From positions 1 to 64,000 of the forward strand of contig KB912157.1 of assembly GCA_000383735.1 (NCBI GenBank): DNA of 64,000 nucleotides, in the 5' to 3' direction. Under the pieces are notes generated by a model. It saw only the letters and a program-made list of their open reading frames with translations, was not told the origin of the DNA and searched no databases. The position numbers and the translations under genes are program-made. The DNA is from Verrucomicrobia bacterium SCGC AAA164-M04. Its GTDB lineage: Bacteria; Verrucomicrobiota; Verrucomicrobiae; Verrucomicrobiales; Akkermansiaceae. This document shows positions 28,377 to 36,746 of the stretch, piece after piece (within the stretch, counting starts at the first letter, position 1; every line of letters begins with the position of its first letter).

Positions 28377-28781
28377 TTAATTGAGCGTCTTTCGACTCAT
28401 TCCCTCTTCTGGCAAATCACATCTCTTATTTTTGACGAGACGTTTTCGGTTTTTGGCGACCCACTGATAAACCCAATCCCGAAACGCGATAGGCAGTGCC
28501 ATAATTAAGCAGGCAAGAAAAATACCCCCACCCCCTGCATTCCAAAACGCACGTCTCGCCGCTTCGCTTGCTCGATAGATTTTTCCTCGTTCTGCAAATG
28601 CCATTGAATCGTCAGACAAATCGATCCTATATCTCTTTGCTGTCTCGCCCTGCAAAGAAGCAAACTTTAAGCGATCATTGCCATCGATCCGATTCAACCA
28701 TTTCACCGCGCCCTGGCAGAGTAAGCAATCTCCATCGAAAAAGACGATTAGTTCCTCATCCACATCAGAAGCTTGCCACAT
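28377..28781 (-). CDS. DCC-family thiol-disulfide oxidoreductase-like protein (DUF393)
   Basis: A 134-residue protein with the family signature near the N-terminus, IVFFDGDCLLCQGAVKWLN (the D-x-x-C-x-x-C pair), followed by KFASLQGE and a hydrophobic segment (GIFLACLIMALPIAFRDWVY) before the basic tail. The length fits the family. Members carry a thioredoxin-like C-x-x-C and are thought to act in thiol redox, often membrane-associated. It is divergent from the radC-like gene, with 28 bp between starts. Confidence 0.87.
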   Translation of the reverse strand: MWQASDVDEELIVFFDGDCLLCQGAVKWLNRIDGNDRLKFASLQGETAKRYRIDLSDDSMAFAERGKIYRASEAARRAFWNAGGGGIFLACLIMALPIAFRDWVYQWVAKNRKRLVKNKRCDLPEEGMSRKTLN

Positions 28782-28809
28782 CTACTTGAAAAATCGAAGA
28801 TTCGTTTTC

Positions 28810-29508
28810 ATGGACGATCATCAGCGTATCCACGATCTCCCTTCCGAGCAAAAACCCCGGGAGAAAATGGCTAAACTCGGAGCTGAAGCTCTTTCAAACG
28901 AAGAACTCCTCGCTATTTTTCTCCGTAGCGGGAGCAAAAACGCAAGCGCGATTGAAATTGGGCGACGACTCATCAGAAAACATGGAGGGATCGTCCCGCT
29001 CGCTAGGATCGATCTTAAGGAACTTTGTAAAGAACATGGTTTGGGCCTAGCTAAGGCTTGTCAGCTCCAGGCTGCTTTTGAGCTCGGTTCCCGTGCTGCT
29101 CGCGATAGTGGCTCAGCTGTTAGTCTTTCTAGTAGTTTGGCGATTCACCAATTTCTGGCCCCTCAAATGGCACATCTCTCCAACGAGAAATTATTCGTCT
29201 TAACTCTCCACCGTAATGGCAGATTGATTCGTATGCGCGAACTCTCGAGTGGCTCGATAAGTCAGACTGTTGCCTCGATCTCTGAAATTCTCCGGCCTGT
29301 TCTTATCGACCAGGCTCCCAATTTCGTGATTGCCCATAATCATCCTTCTGGTGAACCTAGTCCCAGCGAGCCGGATCGATTGTTGACCAAGAATTTAGCG
29401 GAAGCAGCGCGTATAATGGGTCTCTATTTTATCGATCATCTGATCATTGGTCGCCCTACCGATAGTTGCCAAGGCTACTATTCATTCGCCGAGGAAAACC
29501 TACTTTAA
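28810..29508 (+). CDS. radC: RadC-like JAB-domain protein
   Basis: ATG 28810 gives 232 residues, a normal RadC length. An N-terminal helix-hairpin-helix region (GAEALSNEELLAIFLRSG and LCKEHGLGLAKACQLQAAFE) precedes a JAMM/MPN+ metalloprotease-like domain: ELSSGSISQTVAS, then the metal motif FVIAHNHPSGEPSPSEPD (H-x-H-x7-D arrangement). The historical repair role is disputed; related proteins are common with mobile DNA, but this copy sits between housekeeping genes. Codons upstream to 28678 belong to the opposite-strand DCC gene. Confidence 0.92.
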   Translation: MDDHQRIHDLPSEQKPREKMAKLGAEALSNEELLAIFLRSGSKNASAIEIGRRLIRKHGGIVPLARIDLKELCKEHGLGLAKACQLQAAFELGSRAARDSGSAVSLSSSLAIHQFLAPQMAHLSNEKLFVLTLHRNGRLIRMRELSSGSISQTVASISEILRPVLIDQAPNFVIAHNHPSGEPSPSEPDRLLTKNLAEAARIMGLYFIDHLIIGRPTDSCQGYYSFAEENLL

Positions 29509-29698
29509 CTTTTTTTAATTCAAAGGAGATGCAATCCAGCTTAGCGTTTCAAAGTATAAGTCCCTTCATACCACAGCTTTTAGGAGCGCTCAAAAATTCC
29601 TCATCTCTAAAATTGAAAAGCACTCAATTGCCCCGCAGTCTTTTGAAGTCGTTTCATGAATAAAATTTGCGACTCCCAGCTTTCCCCTTTTTTTTCAA

Positions 29699-30475
29699 AT
29701 GCCAAAAATTCATTCTCAGTCCATCGTCTCGGAATCTGCGCAACTTGCGGATGATGTAGACGTTGGTCCTTTTGTAATTATCGAAGCTGGGGTCACAATC
29801 GCTGCAGGTTGCCGGATCGCATCTCATGCCAAAATTTGTCGTGGGGTCAAAATGGGGAGAAATAACATGGTCGATCACGGCGCCGTTATTGGTGGTTCTC
29901 CTCAAGACCTTTCCTTTGATCCTCAAATAGACTCAGGCGTAATTATTGGAGACGACAATAACTTTCGAGAGCATGTCACGATCAGCCGCAGCACTGAAGT
30001 TAACGGAAATACCATCATCGGTCACAGGAATTTCTTTATGGCGGTGTCTCATATTGCTCATGACGTCATCGTCGGGGATGATAATATTCTCGCTAACAAC
30101 GTCATGATTGCGGGACACGTTCAAATCGGAAATAAGGTCTTCCTTGGGGGCGGTACTGCCATTCATCAATTCACTCACGTTGGAGATTTCGCTATGAGCC
30201 AAGGAAATAGCACACTAACCCAAGACGTGCCTCCTTATTGCGTCGCGCACAAGATCAACCAGCTTTCTGGGCTCAACGTCATTGGTTTGCGACGTGGTGG
30301 ATTCACCCCCGAAGATCGTAAGGAAATTAAGCAGGCCTATTCTCTTGTTCTTAGATCTAAATCTACTCGAGAAGAGGCTCTTAAAGAGGTAGACAGCCAA
30401 GATTTTGGGCCGGTAGCGACAAGGTTAATCGAAGCCGTGCGCTCTCCTTCTTCTAGAGGGATTCTCACTCGCTAG
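29699..30475 (+). CDS. lpxA: UDP-N-acetylglucosamine acyltransferase LpxA
   Basis: A 258-residue left-handed beta-helix protein built of hexapeptide repeats (VGPFVIIEAGVTIAAGCRI..). NNFREHVTISRST and the catalytic-histidine segment MAVSHIAHDVIVGDDNILANNVMIAGHVQIG match LpxA, as do the GGGTAIHQFTHVGDFAM region and the C-terminal helical domain (NVIGLRRGGFTPEDRKEIKQAY). It performs the first acylation of lipid A synthesis, evidence for an LPS outer membrane. The other lpx genes are not in this window. It lies 190 bp after radC with nothing convincing between. Confidence 0.94.
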   Translation: MPKIHSQSIVSESAQLADDVDVGPFVIIEAGVTIAAGCRIASHAKICRGVKMGRNNMVDHGAVIGGSPQDLSFDPQIDSGVIIGDDNNFREHVTISRSTEVNGNTIIGHRNFFMAVSHIAHDVIVGDDNILANNVMIAGHVQIGNKVFLGGGTAIHQFTHVGDFAMSQGNSTLTQDVPPYCVAHKINQLSGLNVIGLRRGGFTPEDRKEIKQAYSLVLRSKSTREEALKEVDSQDFGPVATRLIEAVRSPSSRGILTR

Positions 30476-30544
30476 TTTCGTTTTGATTGCAAAAATTTGG
30501 ATTCTCCACTAGCAAGCTGTCACACAAGTTTATCTCTTAGAATT

Positions 30545-31522
30545 ATGAGCAAACGCGTTCTTCTCACCACCACCTCCTTTCAGGACACCCCGGGGACCCA
30601 CCAAGATCTTTTAAACTCCCAAGACTGGGAAGTCATCCGTGCCCGTGGCCCGCTATCGGAGGACGAAATGCTTGATTTGTCCGGTAATTTCGACGCCTTT
30701 CTCTGCGGTGACGATTCCATTACCCAAGCTGTAATCGATAAATCACTTCCCCGACTCCAAATCATTTCAAAATATGGAATTGGGCTCGACAAAATTAACG
30801 TCGATTATGCGACGAAAAAGAGACTTCCTGTTCTTTTCACTCCCGGTGTTAATCATACAACGGTAGCCGAGCATACTTTCGGACTCCTTCTCGGGATAAC
30901 TAAAGATATTCAATCAAACGCCGTTGCTGTTAAGAATGGCGAGTGGGTTGCCGGCTGGAAAAAGCCTGTTGGAAATGAAATTATGGGAAAGACGATTGGG
31001 ATTCTTGGTCTCGGGCGCATTGGTAAAGAGGTCGCAATTCGAGCCCGCGCATTTGGGATGAGCATCATTGCTTTTGATCCCTACTTCGATGATTCCTTCG
31101 CGTCAGAGAATGGTGTGAAGCGATGTTCCTCAATGAACGAAGTCCTACACAATTCTGATGTTGTTTCACTTCACTGTTTTCTTAACGATGAAACAGAAGA
31201 CATGATTAATGCTGCCAAAATTGCTGAAATGCGTGACCATGTGATTGTCCTCAACTGCGCCCGCGGAGAACTCGTTAACACTAAGGATATGGCTGACGCT
31301 CTGAAGTCTGGTAAGGTTGGAGGATATGGAGCCGATGTCCTCGACGCGGAGCCGCCTGCCCCTGGTCACGTTCTCATCGGTGCTCCGAATTGTATCATCA
31401 CGAGCCATATCGGCTCACGCACGCATGAATCGGTGCAACGTCAGGCTAACCGCTGTTTAAATAATGCAATCAACTTTTTCTCGGGAGCTGACGATGTCCT
31501 CTGCGCGAATGGTGTTCTTTAA
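30545..31522 (+). CDS. D-2-hydroxyacid dehydrogenase (phosphoglycerate dehydrogenase-like)
   Basis: ATG 30545 gives 325 residues. It has the NAD-binding fold GKTIGILGLGRIGKEVA, the substrate-side sequence GIGLDKINVDYATKK, and the family catalytic triad in NCARGELV (Arg), DAEPP (Glu) and SHIGSRTHES (His). No ACT or ASB domain follows, so it is the short form. It may act on 3-phosphoglycerate, glyoxylate or a sugar acid. The next gene, a KDG-kinase-like PfkB protein 27 bp downstream, favours sugar-acid metabolism. Confidence 0.85.
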   Translation: MSKRVLLTTTSFQDTPGTHQDLLNSQDWEVIRARGPLSEDEMLDLSGNFDAFLCGDDSITQAVIDKSLPRLQIISKYGIGLDKINVDYATKKRLPVLFTPGVNHTTVAEHTFGLLLGITKDIQSNAVAVKNGEWVAGWKKPVGNEIMGKTIGILGLGRIGKEVAIRARAFGMSIIAFDPYFDDSFASENGVKRCSSMNEVLHNSDVVSLHCFLNDETEDMINAAKIAEMRDHVIVLNCARGELVNTKDMADALKSGKVGGYGADVLDAEPPAPGHVLIGAPNCIITSHIGSRTHESVQRQANRCLNNAINFFSGADDVLCANGVL

Positions 31523-31549
31523 TTTTCAAATTAGCCCTCTAAAAATCTC

Positions 31550-32650
31550 ATGAGTCTCGAAATTAAACCAGCCTCCGAATGTGCCTACGATATTCTTTCG
31601 ATGGGTGAAATCATGCTCCGCCTCGACCCGGGTGACGGCCGAGTGCGCACCACTCGTCAGTTCCAAGCTTGGGAAGGTGGCGGCGAATATAATGTCGCTC
31701 GCGGACTCCGCCGTTGCTTTGGGAAGCGTGCGGCCGTCCTTACCGGATTTGTTGATAATGAAGTTGGGCGCCTTCTGGAAGATCTTGTCCTTCAAGGCGG
31801 GGTCGACACCCAGTTTATTAAGTGGGCTGACTTTGATGGACTCGGTGTTGCCGCTCGGAATGGGCTTAATTTCACTGAGCGTGGTTTTGGAGTTCGTGCT
31901 GCTAAAGGAACCTCGGACCGTGGCAATACTGCAGCTTCCCAACTCACGATTAATGATTTTAATTTCGAGCATATTTTTGGAACCCTCGGTGTTCGATGGT
32001 TCCACACAGGTGGGATTTTCGCCGCTCTCTCAGAGGGTAACGCTGCGCTTACGATCGAGGCTTGTAAGATCGCCAAAAAATACGGGACCGTTGTTTCTTA
32101 TGACCTCAACTATCGGCCTAGCCTTTGGCGGTCGATCGGAGGGCAAGCTAAGGCGCAGGAGGTGAATCGTGAAATCGCCAAGTATGTCGACGTTATGATC
32201 GGTAACGAAGAAGATTTCACAGCTTGCCTTGGATTTGAGGTCGAGGGAGTTGACGAAGAGAATATTACCGGAATCGATATCTCAAATTTCAAGGGAATGA
32301 TCGAAAAGGCGGTGAGTGAGTTTCCCAATTTTAAGGCTACCGCTACGACTCTTCGAGAGGTTCACACCGCCTCTGATAACGATTGGTCCGCATTAGCTTG
32401 GCACGATGGCGAGTTCTATAGTTCCACCAATCGTGGACACCTCGAAATTTTCGACCGCGTTGGTGGTGGCGATTCTTTTGCTTCCGGACTTATCTATGGC
32501 TTTCTTGAGTTTAACGATGCGGCGAAAGCTGTCGAATGGGGCGCTGCCCACGGTGCTCTTGCAATGACTACCCCTGGTGACACTACCATGGTAACCAAAG
32601 AGGAGGTCGGCAAACTTGTTGGCGGAGGATCAGCCCGCGTTGATCGCTAA
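31550..32650 (+). CDS. PfkB-family sugar kinase (2-keto-3-deoxygluconate kinase-like)
   Basis: A 366-residue ribokinase-fold protein. The N-terminal substrate domain opens ILSMGEIMLRLDPGDGR and has WEGGGEYNVARGLRR. The PfkB signature 2 near residue 300 is FDRVGGGDSFASGLIYGF, with the catalytic Asp and anion hole GGGD. YDLNYRPSLW and MIGNEEDF are typical of KDG/fructokinase members. KDG kinase is the best guess from overall sequence character but fructokinase-type activity is not excluded. It is paired with the preceding dehydrogenase and followed by a clear terminator. Confidence 0.82.
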   Translation: MSLEIKPASECAYDILSMGEIMLRLDPGDGRVRTTRQFQAWEGGGEYNVARGLRRCFGKRAAVLTGFVDNEVGRLLEDLVLQGGVDTQFIKWADFDGLGVAARNGLNFTERGFGVRAAKGTSDRGNTAASQLTINDFNFEHIFGTLGVRWFHTGGIFAALSEGNAALTIEACKIAKKYGTVVSYDLNYRPSLWRSIGGQAKAQEVNREIAKYVDVMIGNEEDFTACLGFEVEGVDEENITGIDISNFKGMIEKAVSEFPNFKATATTLREVHTASDNDWSALAWHDGEFYSSTNRGHLEIFDRVGGGDSFASGLIYGFLEFNDAAKAVEWGAAHGALAMTTPGDTTMVTKEEVGKLVGGGSARVDR

Positions 32651-32666
32651 CTTAAAGTCATCCTTT

Positions 32667-32703
32667 AAAGTCCGGAGTTGCCCTGCTCACTCCGGGCTTT
32701 TTT
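32667..32703 (+). terminator. Rho-independent terminator after the PfkB kinase gene
   Basis: A hairpin with arms CCGGAGT (32672-32678) and ACTCCGG (32689-32695), extended by AAAG/CTTT, runs into six T (32698-32703). It lies 17 bp past the kinase stop and ends the 2-hydroxyacid dehydrogenase/kinase transcript. Confidence 0.88.
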
Positions 32704-32731
32704 CATCTGAATCCTACCCTAACATTCAACC

Positions 32732-33481
32732 ATGTGGCGTTGGCTAATCTCACTCTCCTTCTTTGTGGTTGTTTCCTGCACCTCGAAAAACCCCGCTGCC
32801 CCCAGTAGTCTTAGCCTGCCCCCGGTTGGAGGCTCGCCTAACATATTTAAGCGCTATTCGATTAGAGGTGATGCAGAAATGATGACCGGCTGGTCACGAA
32901 GTTTTGATATGTCGGGAGTCTCATTCAATGAGAAAATGACGTTGACTCTAGTTACGCGTCGTCACGTCATCATGGCGTCCCATTATCGTCGTAAACCAGG
33001 AGATAAAGTGGTGTTTCACAACCGAATGGGGATGCGAGTTGAGCGCACTTTGGTAGGTGTTATTGGGGTGGTTGGAGATGTCGCGGTGGGGCTTCTCGAT
33101 TCAGATGTTCCACCCGATCTAAAAGTTTATGCCCTCCCTGCACCTCGTGAGGATTTTTCTCTCCTCAAAGGAACGACCGCCGCGGTAACTGGTCAGAACC
33201 GACGTATTTTTTTTCATGAGATTGATCGAGTGGGATCCACGTCGATTGCCTTCCGTCACCCCAAGGTTGCAAAACATGGGTGGGGCAAGAATCTCGTGAA
33301 GGGTGATAGTGGGAATCCCTCCTTTTTCATTAGTAAAGGTGAACTCGTCCTTATCGAGACCCACACTTCCGGGGGGGCTGGATCTGGCCCATTTTATGGC
33401 AGTCCTCTTATCCAAGAAAAGCTTTCAGCAGCGATCACAACCTTAGCGCCCGGATACCGGCTCCGCCTCAAGTCGCTCTAG
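32732..33481 (+). CDS. Trypsin-fold (S1-like) serine protease lipoprotein
   Basis: A 249-residue lipoprotein (signal peptide and lipobox FVVVSC, Cys16). The chymotrypsin-fold triad can be traced in order: His in RRHVIMASHYRR, Asp in VVGDVAVGLLDSD, and Ser in VKGDSGNPSFF (GDSG-N-P). The last strand HTSGGAGSGPFYGS fits the substrate-pocket region. Overall similarity to named S1 proteases is low, so activity is inferred from the triad only. It is a monocistronic gene just past the PfkB terminator. Confidence 0.68.
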   Translation: MWRWLISLSFFVVVSCTSKNPAAPSSLSLPPVGGSPNIFKRYSIRGDAEMMTGWSRSFDMSGVSFNEKMTLTLVTRRHVIMASHYRRKPGDKVVFHNRMGMRVERTLVGVIGVVGDVAVGLLDSDVPPDLKVYALPAPREDFSLLKGTTAAVTGQNRRIFFHEIDRVGSTSIAFRHPKVAKHGWGKNLVKGDSGNPSFFISKGELVLIETHTSGGAGSGPFYGSPLIQEKLSAAITTLAPGYRLRLKSL

Positions 33482-33491
33482 TGGCAACACA

Positions 33492-33516
33492 TTCACTTGC
33501 GACATTCCCAAGTGAA
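33492..33516. promoter_or_regulatory. Perfect inverted repeat upstream of cbiX
   Basis: TTCACTTG at 33492-33499 and CAAGTGAA at 33509-33516 form a perfect 8-bp dyad with a 9-nt loop, ending 14 bp before the cbiX ATG. It could be an operator or an mRNA hairpin near the ribosome-binding region. There is no T-tract, so it is not a terminator. Confidence 0.4.
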
Positions 33517-33530
33517 ACTAAGATCAGGGC

Positions 33531-34352
33531 ATGGAATTTTCACCAAAGCCAGACGCGGCTTTGCTCATTGTGGGTCACGGTTCAACTGAAAACCCGGATT
33601 CGTCTACACCCTACTTTGATCATGCCAAGGAAATTAGGGGCAGAAATGTCTTCGGCGAGGTCCATTGCTGTTTTTGGAAAGAGGAACCATCCATGCGGGA
33701 AGTAGTCTACATGATCGACGCTGATGAAGTTTACGTTGTGCCGGATTTTATAAGCGAGGGATACTTTACTCAGGAGGTAATCCCGCGTGAATTTGGTCTT
33801 ACTGGTCCCACTACCGTGGTTGATAGTAAGACTTTTCACTACTGCGATCCGGTCGGAATACATCCTTCAATGACTTCACTTATTCTCCAGCGCACCGATG
33901 AAGTGGCTCCTGGCGTTCCACAGGAAGAATCTACACTCTTTATCGTGGGGCATGGCACTGGACTTAATAAAAACTCGACTAAAGCGATTAAGGATCAAGT
34001 CGACCACATTAAAACTCTGCCTAACTGCCGCTTCTTTGATGTCATTGACACCTACATGGAAGAGCCACCATTTATCGCTGATTGGGGCAAATTAGCAAAA
34101 ACTCCCAATGCCATCGTAGTTCCCTTCTTTATTGCTGACGGGCTTCACAGTTACCAAGATATTCCGATGATGCTTGGTTTCGAAAAGGAAGAAGGACTAG
34201 CTGCAAGCCAGAAAGAGATTTTTCGCCGTAATCCTTATCATCTTCAGGAGAAGACACTCTACTACTCTGCTGCGATTGGCACAGAGCCTAAGATGGCGGA
34301 TGTCATCCTTGACCAGATCTCAACCTTTGATGCCCAAAATGACGCTTACTAG
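33531..34352 (+). CDS. cbiX: CbiX/sirohydrochlorin chelatase-family protein (two-domain)
   Basis: A 273-residue protein with two CbiX-type halves, each opening on the HG(S/T) active-site strand: LLIVGHGSTENPDSSTPYFDHA near residue 16 and LFIVGHGTGLNKNSTKAI near residue 138. Both halves keep the histidine. It should insert a divalent metal (Co or Fe) into sirohydrochlorin for cobalamin or siroheme. No other tetrapyrrole gene is in the window. Its 3' end overlaps the next gene, the DR2241-type Fe-S protein, so the two are coupled. Confidence 0.86.
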   Translation: MEFSPKPDAALLIVGHGSTENPDSSTPYFDHAKEIRGRNVFGEVHCCFWKEEPSMREVVYMIDADEVYVVPDFISEGYFTQEVIPREFGLTGPTTVVDSKTFHYCDPVGIHPSMTSLILQRTDEVAPGVPQEESTLFIVGHGTGLNKNSTKAIKDQVDHIKTLPNCRFFDVIDTYMEEPPFIADWGKLAKTPNAIVVPFFIADGLHSYQDIPMMLGFEKEEGLAASQKEIFRRNPYHLQEKTLYYSAAIGTEPKMADVILDQISTFDAQNDAY

Positions 34353-34977
34353 AGTTCTTTCCGACGCGCTAGATTCCGGAATCAATCAAATCGGACAACT
34401 GCGTATTCTCCGTGATCCTTTTCGTCTCCATCATATTGATGATGTTAACCTCGATTTACTAGAGCTTCACACCAATCCAGATGATGCTAGGGAAATTGGG
34501 TTGTATACATCCGGTGGCGAATATCGATTCACGAAGGGTGAGCTGTCTCTCAGAGCCGGTTGGATTTTTGAGTTAGAATCAGTCGAGGAACTTAGGCGGA
34601 CTATCGATTTATTTTATCCAGCATCGCTTGGTTTGTGGAACGCCATAAATCACGGTAAGGCTCGAGTTCAGAACCTGAGAGATAAACTGAACCGACAAAC
34701 TGGAATGTATCGACATGCCCGTAATGTTTCAGATGAGGGCGCCCAAAAATTGGTGAAGTCCCTCTGCGGACCCTCTAATAAGTGCGTTAAGAAAATACTC
34801 TGGAAAATTGACGTAACCACTTCTTTGGAGGACTCCGAAGCTTCCCGCTTCAATGGAATCATTGGAGATGAAGAGACGGTCGCGGCAATCCCGATGGTTT
34901 GTCAGGAAGCGTGCAATTTCTTTGTGGCCCAGGCTCGAAAAAGAGCTAAAAAAGAGTTTGAGGCCAGCCAACAATAG
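34330..34977 (+). CDS. DR2241-type 4Fe-4S protein partner of CbiX
   Basis: About 215 residues from ATG 34330 (or 34339), with the start inside the cbiX gene. Four cysteines are placed as in CbiX-associated DR2241-family proteins: C146 and C152 (LCGPSNKC), then C191 and C195 (VCQEACNF), proposed to hold a 4Fe-4S cluster. The N-terminal part (LRILRDPFRLHHIDDVNL; IGLYTSGGEYRFTKGELSLRAGW) is the conserved DR2241 core. The family is usually found next to or fused with CbiX. No signal peptide. The exact role in metal chelation or electron transfer is unknown. Confidence 0.78.
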   Translation: MPKMTLTRVLSDALDSGINQIGQLRILRDPFRLHHIDDVNLDLLELHTNPDDAREIGLYTSGGEYRFTKGELSLRAGWIFELESVEELRRTIDLFYPASLGLWNAINHGKARVQNLRDKLNRQTGMYRHARNVSDEGAQKLVKSLCGPSNKCVKKILWKIDVTTSLEDSEASRFNGIIGDEETVAAIPMVCQEACNFFVAQARKRAKKEFEASQQ

Positions 34978-35016
34978 CTTTTCAGCATTGCTTCACGCAC
35001 GCGTGGAGGTCATACT

Positions 35017-35379
35017 TTGGCCCTAACAACCAGATACGCCGTGAAATTCTTGATCTTTATCTCTTTACCATTTTTCGTTCTCTCTTGTGCTAATCTAGCT
35101 GAGGGCCGATGGGACGAAGAAGATAAGGAAGAGGAGCTCAAGGGCAGCACGACAAAGGCTAAAACGTCTGTGAAGACTCCTAGCAGTTCTGCGGACCTGC
35201 TTCCTGCCGAAGAAACTGGTGACAACCTCCAACTGGTTGATCCTGATACCACTTCCGAGCTCCTGAAGGATGAAAATAAAAAAACTGTCAGTGGTCCTAC
35301 TCCAGAAGAAGTTACCGCTCCTGGATCTGACAGCGCCATTGACATTAAGCCTAGTCGCCCTGCTCCGGCGGAAGAATAA
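35017..35379 (+). CDS. Small acidic lipoprotein, function unknown
   Basis: A 120-residue predicted lipoprotein. The TTG at 35017 is chosen because GGAGGT (35005-35010) sits six bases upstream; a GTG at 35041 is in frame but lacks a placed ribosome site. Signal peptide and lipobox FFVLSC are followed by a low-complexity acidic and Lys/Thr/Ser-rich tail (DEEDKEEELKG; TKAKTSVKTPSS) with no domain. It lies 18 bp before the RNA methyltransferase gene, possibly in one transcript. Confidence 0.6.
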   Translation: MALTTRYAVKFLIFISLPFFVLSCANLAEGRWDEEDKEEELKGSTTKAKTSVKTPSSSADLLPAEETGDNLQLVDPDTTSELLKDENKKTVSGPTPEEVTAPGSDSAIDIKPSRPAPAEE

Positions 35380-35397
35380 CGCAGAGCGTCCTTAACC

Positions 35398-36615
35398 ATG
35401 GCTCAACAGCGCCCCCGTAAATTCAAAGCGGAACCCTACGAGTGGCACGAAGTTGTCGAACTCAAAATTGAGACCCTCTCAAATCTAGGAGCTGGGATTG
35501 CAAAACCTGACGGTTGGGTCGTTTTCGTTCCTTTCGCTCTGCCGGGAGAAAGAATTCGCGCTAAGGTTTGGCGAAATGAGGCAAATTGTTCTCATGCTGA
35601 TCTAGTTGAGATTCTGGAACCATCGCCCGACCGGATAGAACCTCACTGCCGCCATTTTGCGACTTGTGGTGGTTGCCAGTATCAGCATCTGCCATACGAA
35701 AAGCAGCTTGAATGGAAAACTAGACAGGTTCGGGAGCTCCTTTCGCACATGGTCGGAATCGAGGAAGAGGTCAATCCAACGATCCCCTCGCCAAAACAAT
35801 GGGGCTATCGCTCAAAGATCACACCACACTTCCAGCGCCCTAAACCTGGTGAGGATTTTCCAATCGGCTTTCTAGAGTTTAACCGGCGAACTCGCCTCGT
35901 TGATGTTTACAATTGCCCGATTGCGATGGATGAGATCAATGAAGCCCTCCAGCCAATCCGTGACGATGTTAAACGCCGGGCCGCAGAGTATAAAAAGGGA
36001 GCCACCCTTCTCCTTCGGGCAACCGAGGATCGTGTCGAGACAGATCACCGTGCTCCCGTTTCCGAAAAAGTCGGTGATCTAAAGTTTAACTTTCTTGCCG
36101 GTGACTTTTTCCAAAACAATCCTTTCATTCTGGATTCTTTCACTGGACATGCTGCCGAACAAGCGAAGGGCCCAAATCAAAAATACCTTCTCGATGCTTA
36201 TTGTGGATCTGGGCTGTTTGGCCTGACCTTGGCGAAAAACTTTGAACAAGTGGTTGGTATCGAACTCTCAGAAACTTCAGCCGACTGGGCCCGTCGTAAT
36301 GCAAAAACAAATGGTATTGAGAACGCCAGTTTCATTGCATCGTCAGCTGAGGCTCTTTTTGCCGATATCACCTTTCCGTCTGAACAAACCTCCGTTCTTA
36401 TCGATCCCCCAAGAAAAGGTTGTAGCGTCGATTTTCTCAATCAACTTTTTGCCTTCGGTCCTAGCCGCGTCGTTTATGTATCCTGTAATCCAGCAACTCA
36501 GATGCGGGATCTTACGAGTTTTTTGGGAAAGGGTTATAAAATCGAAAGCATCCAGCCTTTTGATCTATTTCCGCAGACTCGTCACCTCGAGTGCGTAATC
36601 GCATTAAGCCGGTAG
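35398..36615 (+). CDS. RNA uracil-C5 methyltransferase (RumA/TrmA-like, TRAM domain)
   Basis: A 405-residue enzyme. The N-terminal TRAM domain (IETLSNLGAGIAKPDGWVVFVPFALPGERIRAKVW) leads into a cysteine-rich iron-sulfur region HCRHFATCGGCQYQHLPYEKQ. The SAM-binding fold is YLLDAYCGSGLFGLTLAK, and the catalytic region IDPPRKGCSVDFL ... VYVSCNPATQMRDL holds the nucleophilic Cys. It should make m5U in 23S rRNA (RlmC/RlmD-like) or tRNA; the target cannot be decided by eye. Confidence 0.9.
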   Translation: MAQQRPRKFKAEPYEWHEVVELKIETLSNLGAGIAKPDGWVVFVPFALPGERIRAKVWRNEANCSHADLVEILEPSPDRIEPHCRHFATCGGCQYQHLPYEKQLEWKTRQVRELLSHMVGIEEEVNPTIPSPKQWGYRSKITPHFQRPKPGEDFPIGFLEFNRRTRLVDVYNCPIAMDEINEALQPIRDDVKRRAAEYKKGATLLLRATEDRVETDHRAPVSEKVGDLKFNFLAGDFFQNNPFILDSFTGHAAEQAKGPNQKYLLDAYCGSGLFGLTLAKNFEQVVGIELSETSADWARRNAKTNGIENASFIASSAEALFADITFPSEQTSVLIDPPRKGCSVDFLNQLFAFGPSRVVYVSCNPATQMRDLTSFLGKGYKIESIQPFDLFPQTRHLECVIALSR

Positions 36616-36746
36616 GATTGGACGAGCCCATCCAAGCACGCCACTAGTCATTGATTTGGCGTTTTTGATCTTACGTTACCTCAGAAATCCTTGGAGCTTT
36701 ACGATCGTTTTTCTCGGACGATACCGATCGATGTGGACCTGCTCCC

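Noticed and set aside
29529..29663. 44-codon open frame after radC with AAAGGAG right before its ATG
   Set aside because: The ribosome site has no spacing to the start, and the translation shows nothing recognisable; left as non-coding.
31581..32165. 194-codon open frame inside the PfkB kinase gene
   Set aside because: Same-strand shadow of the kinase; the kinase frame carries all motifs.
34978..35040. GTG 35041 as the start of the small acidic lipoprotein
   Set aside because: The only good ribosome site, GGAGGT, fits the TTG at 35017 and is about 30 bases from the GTG.
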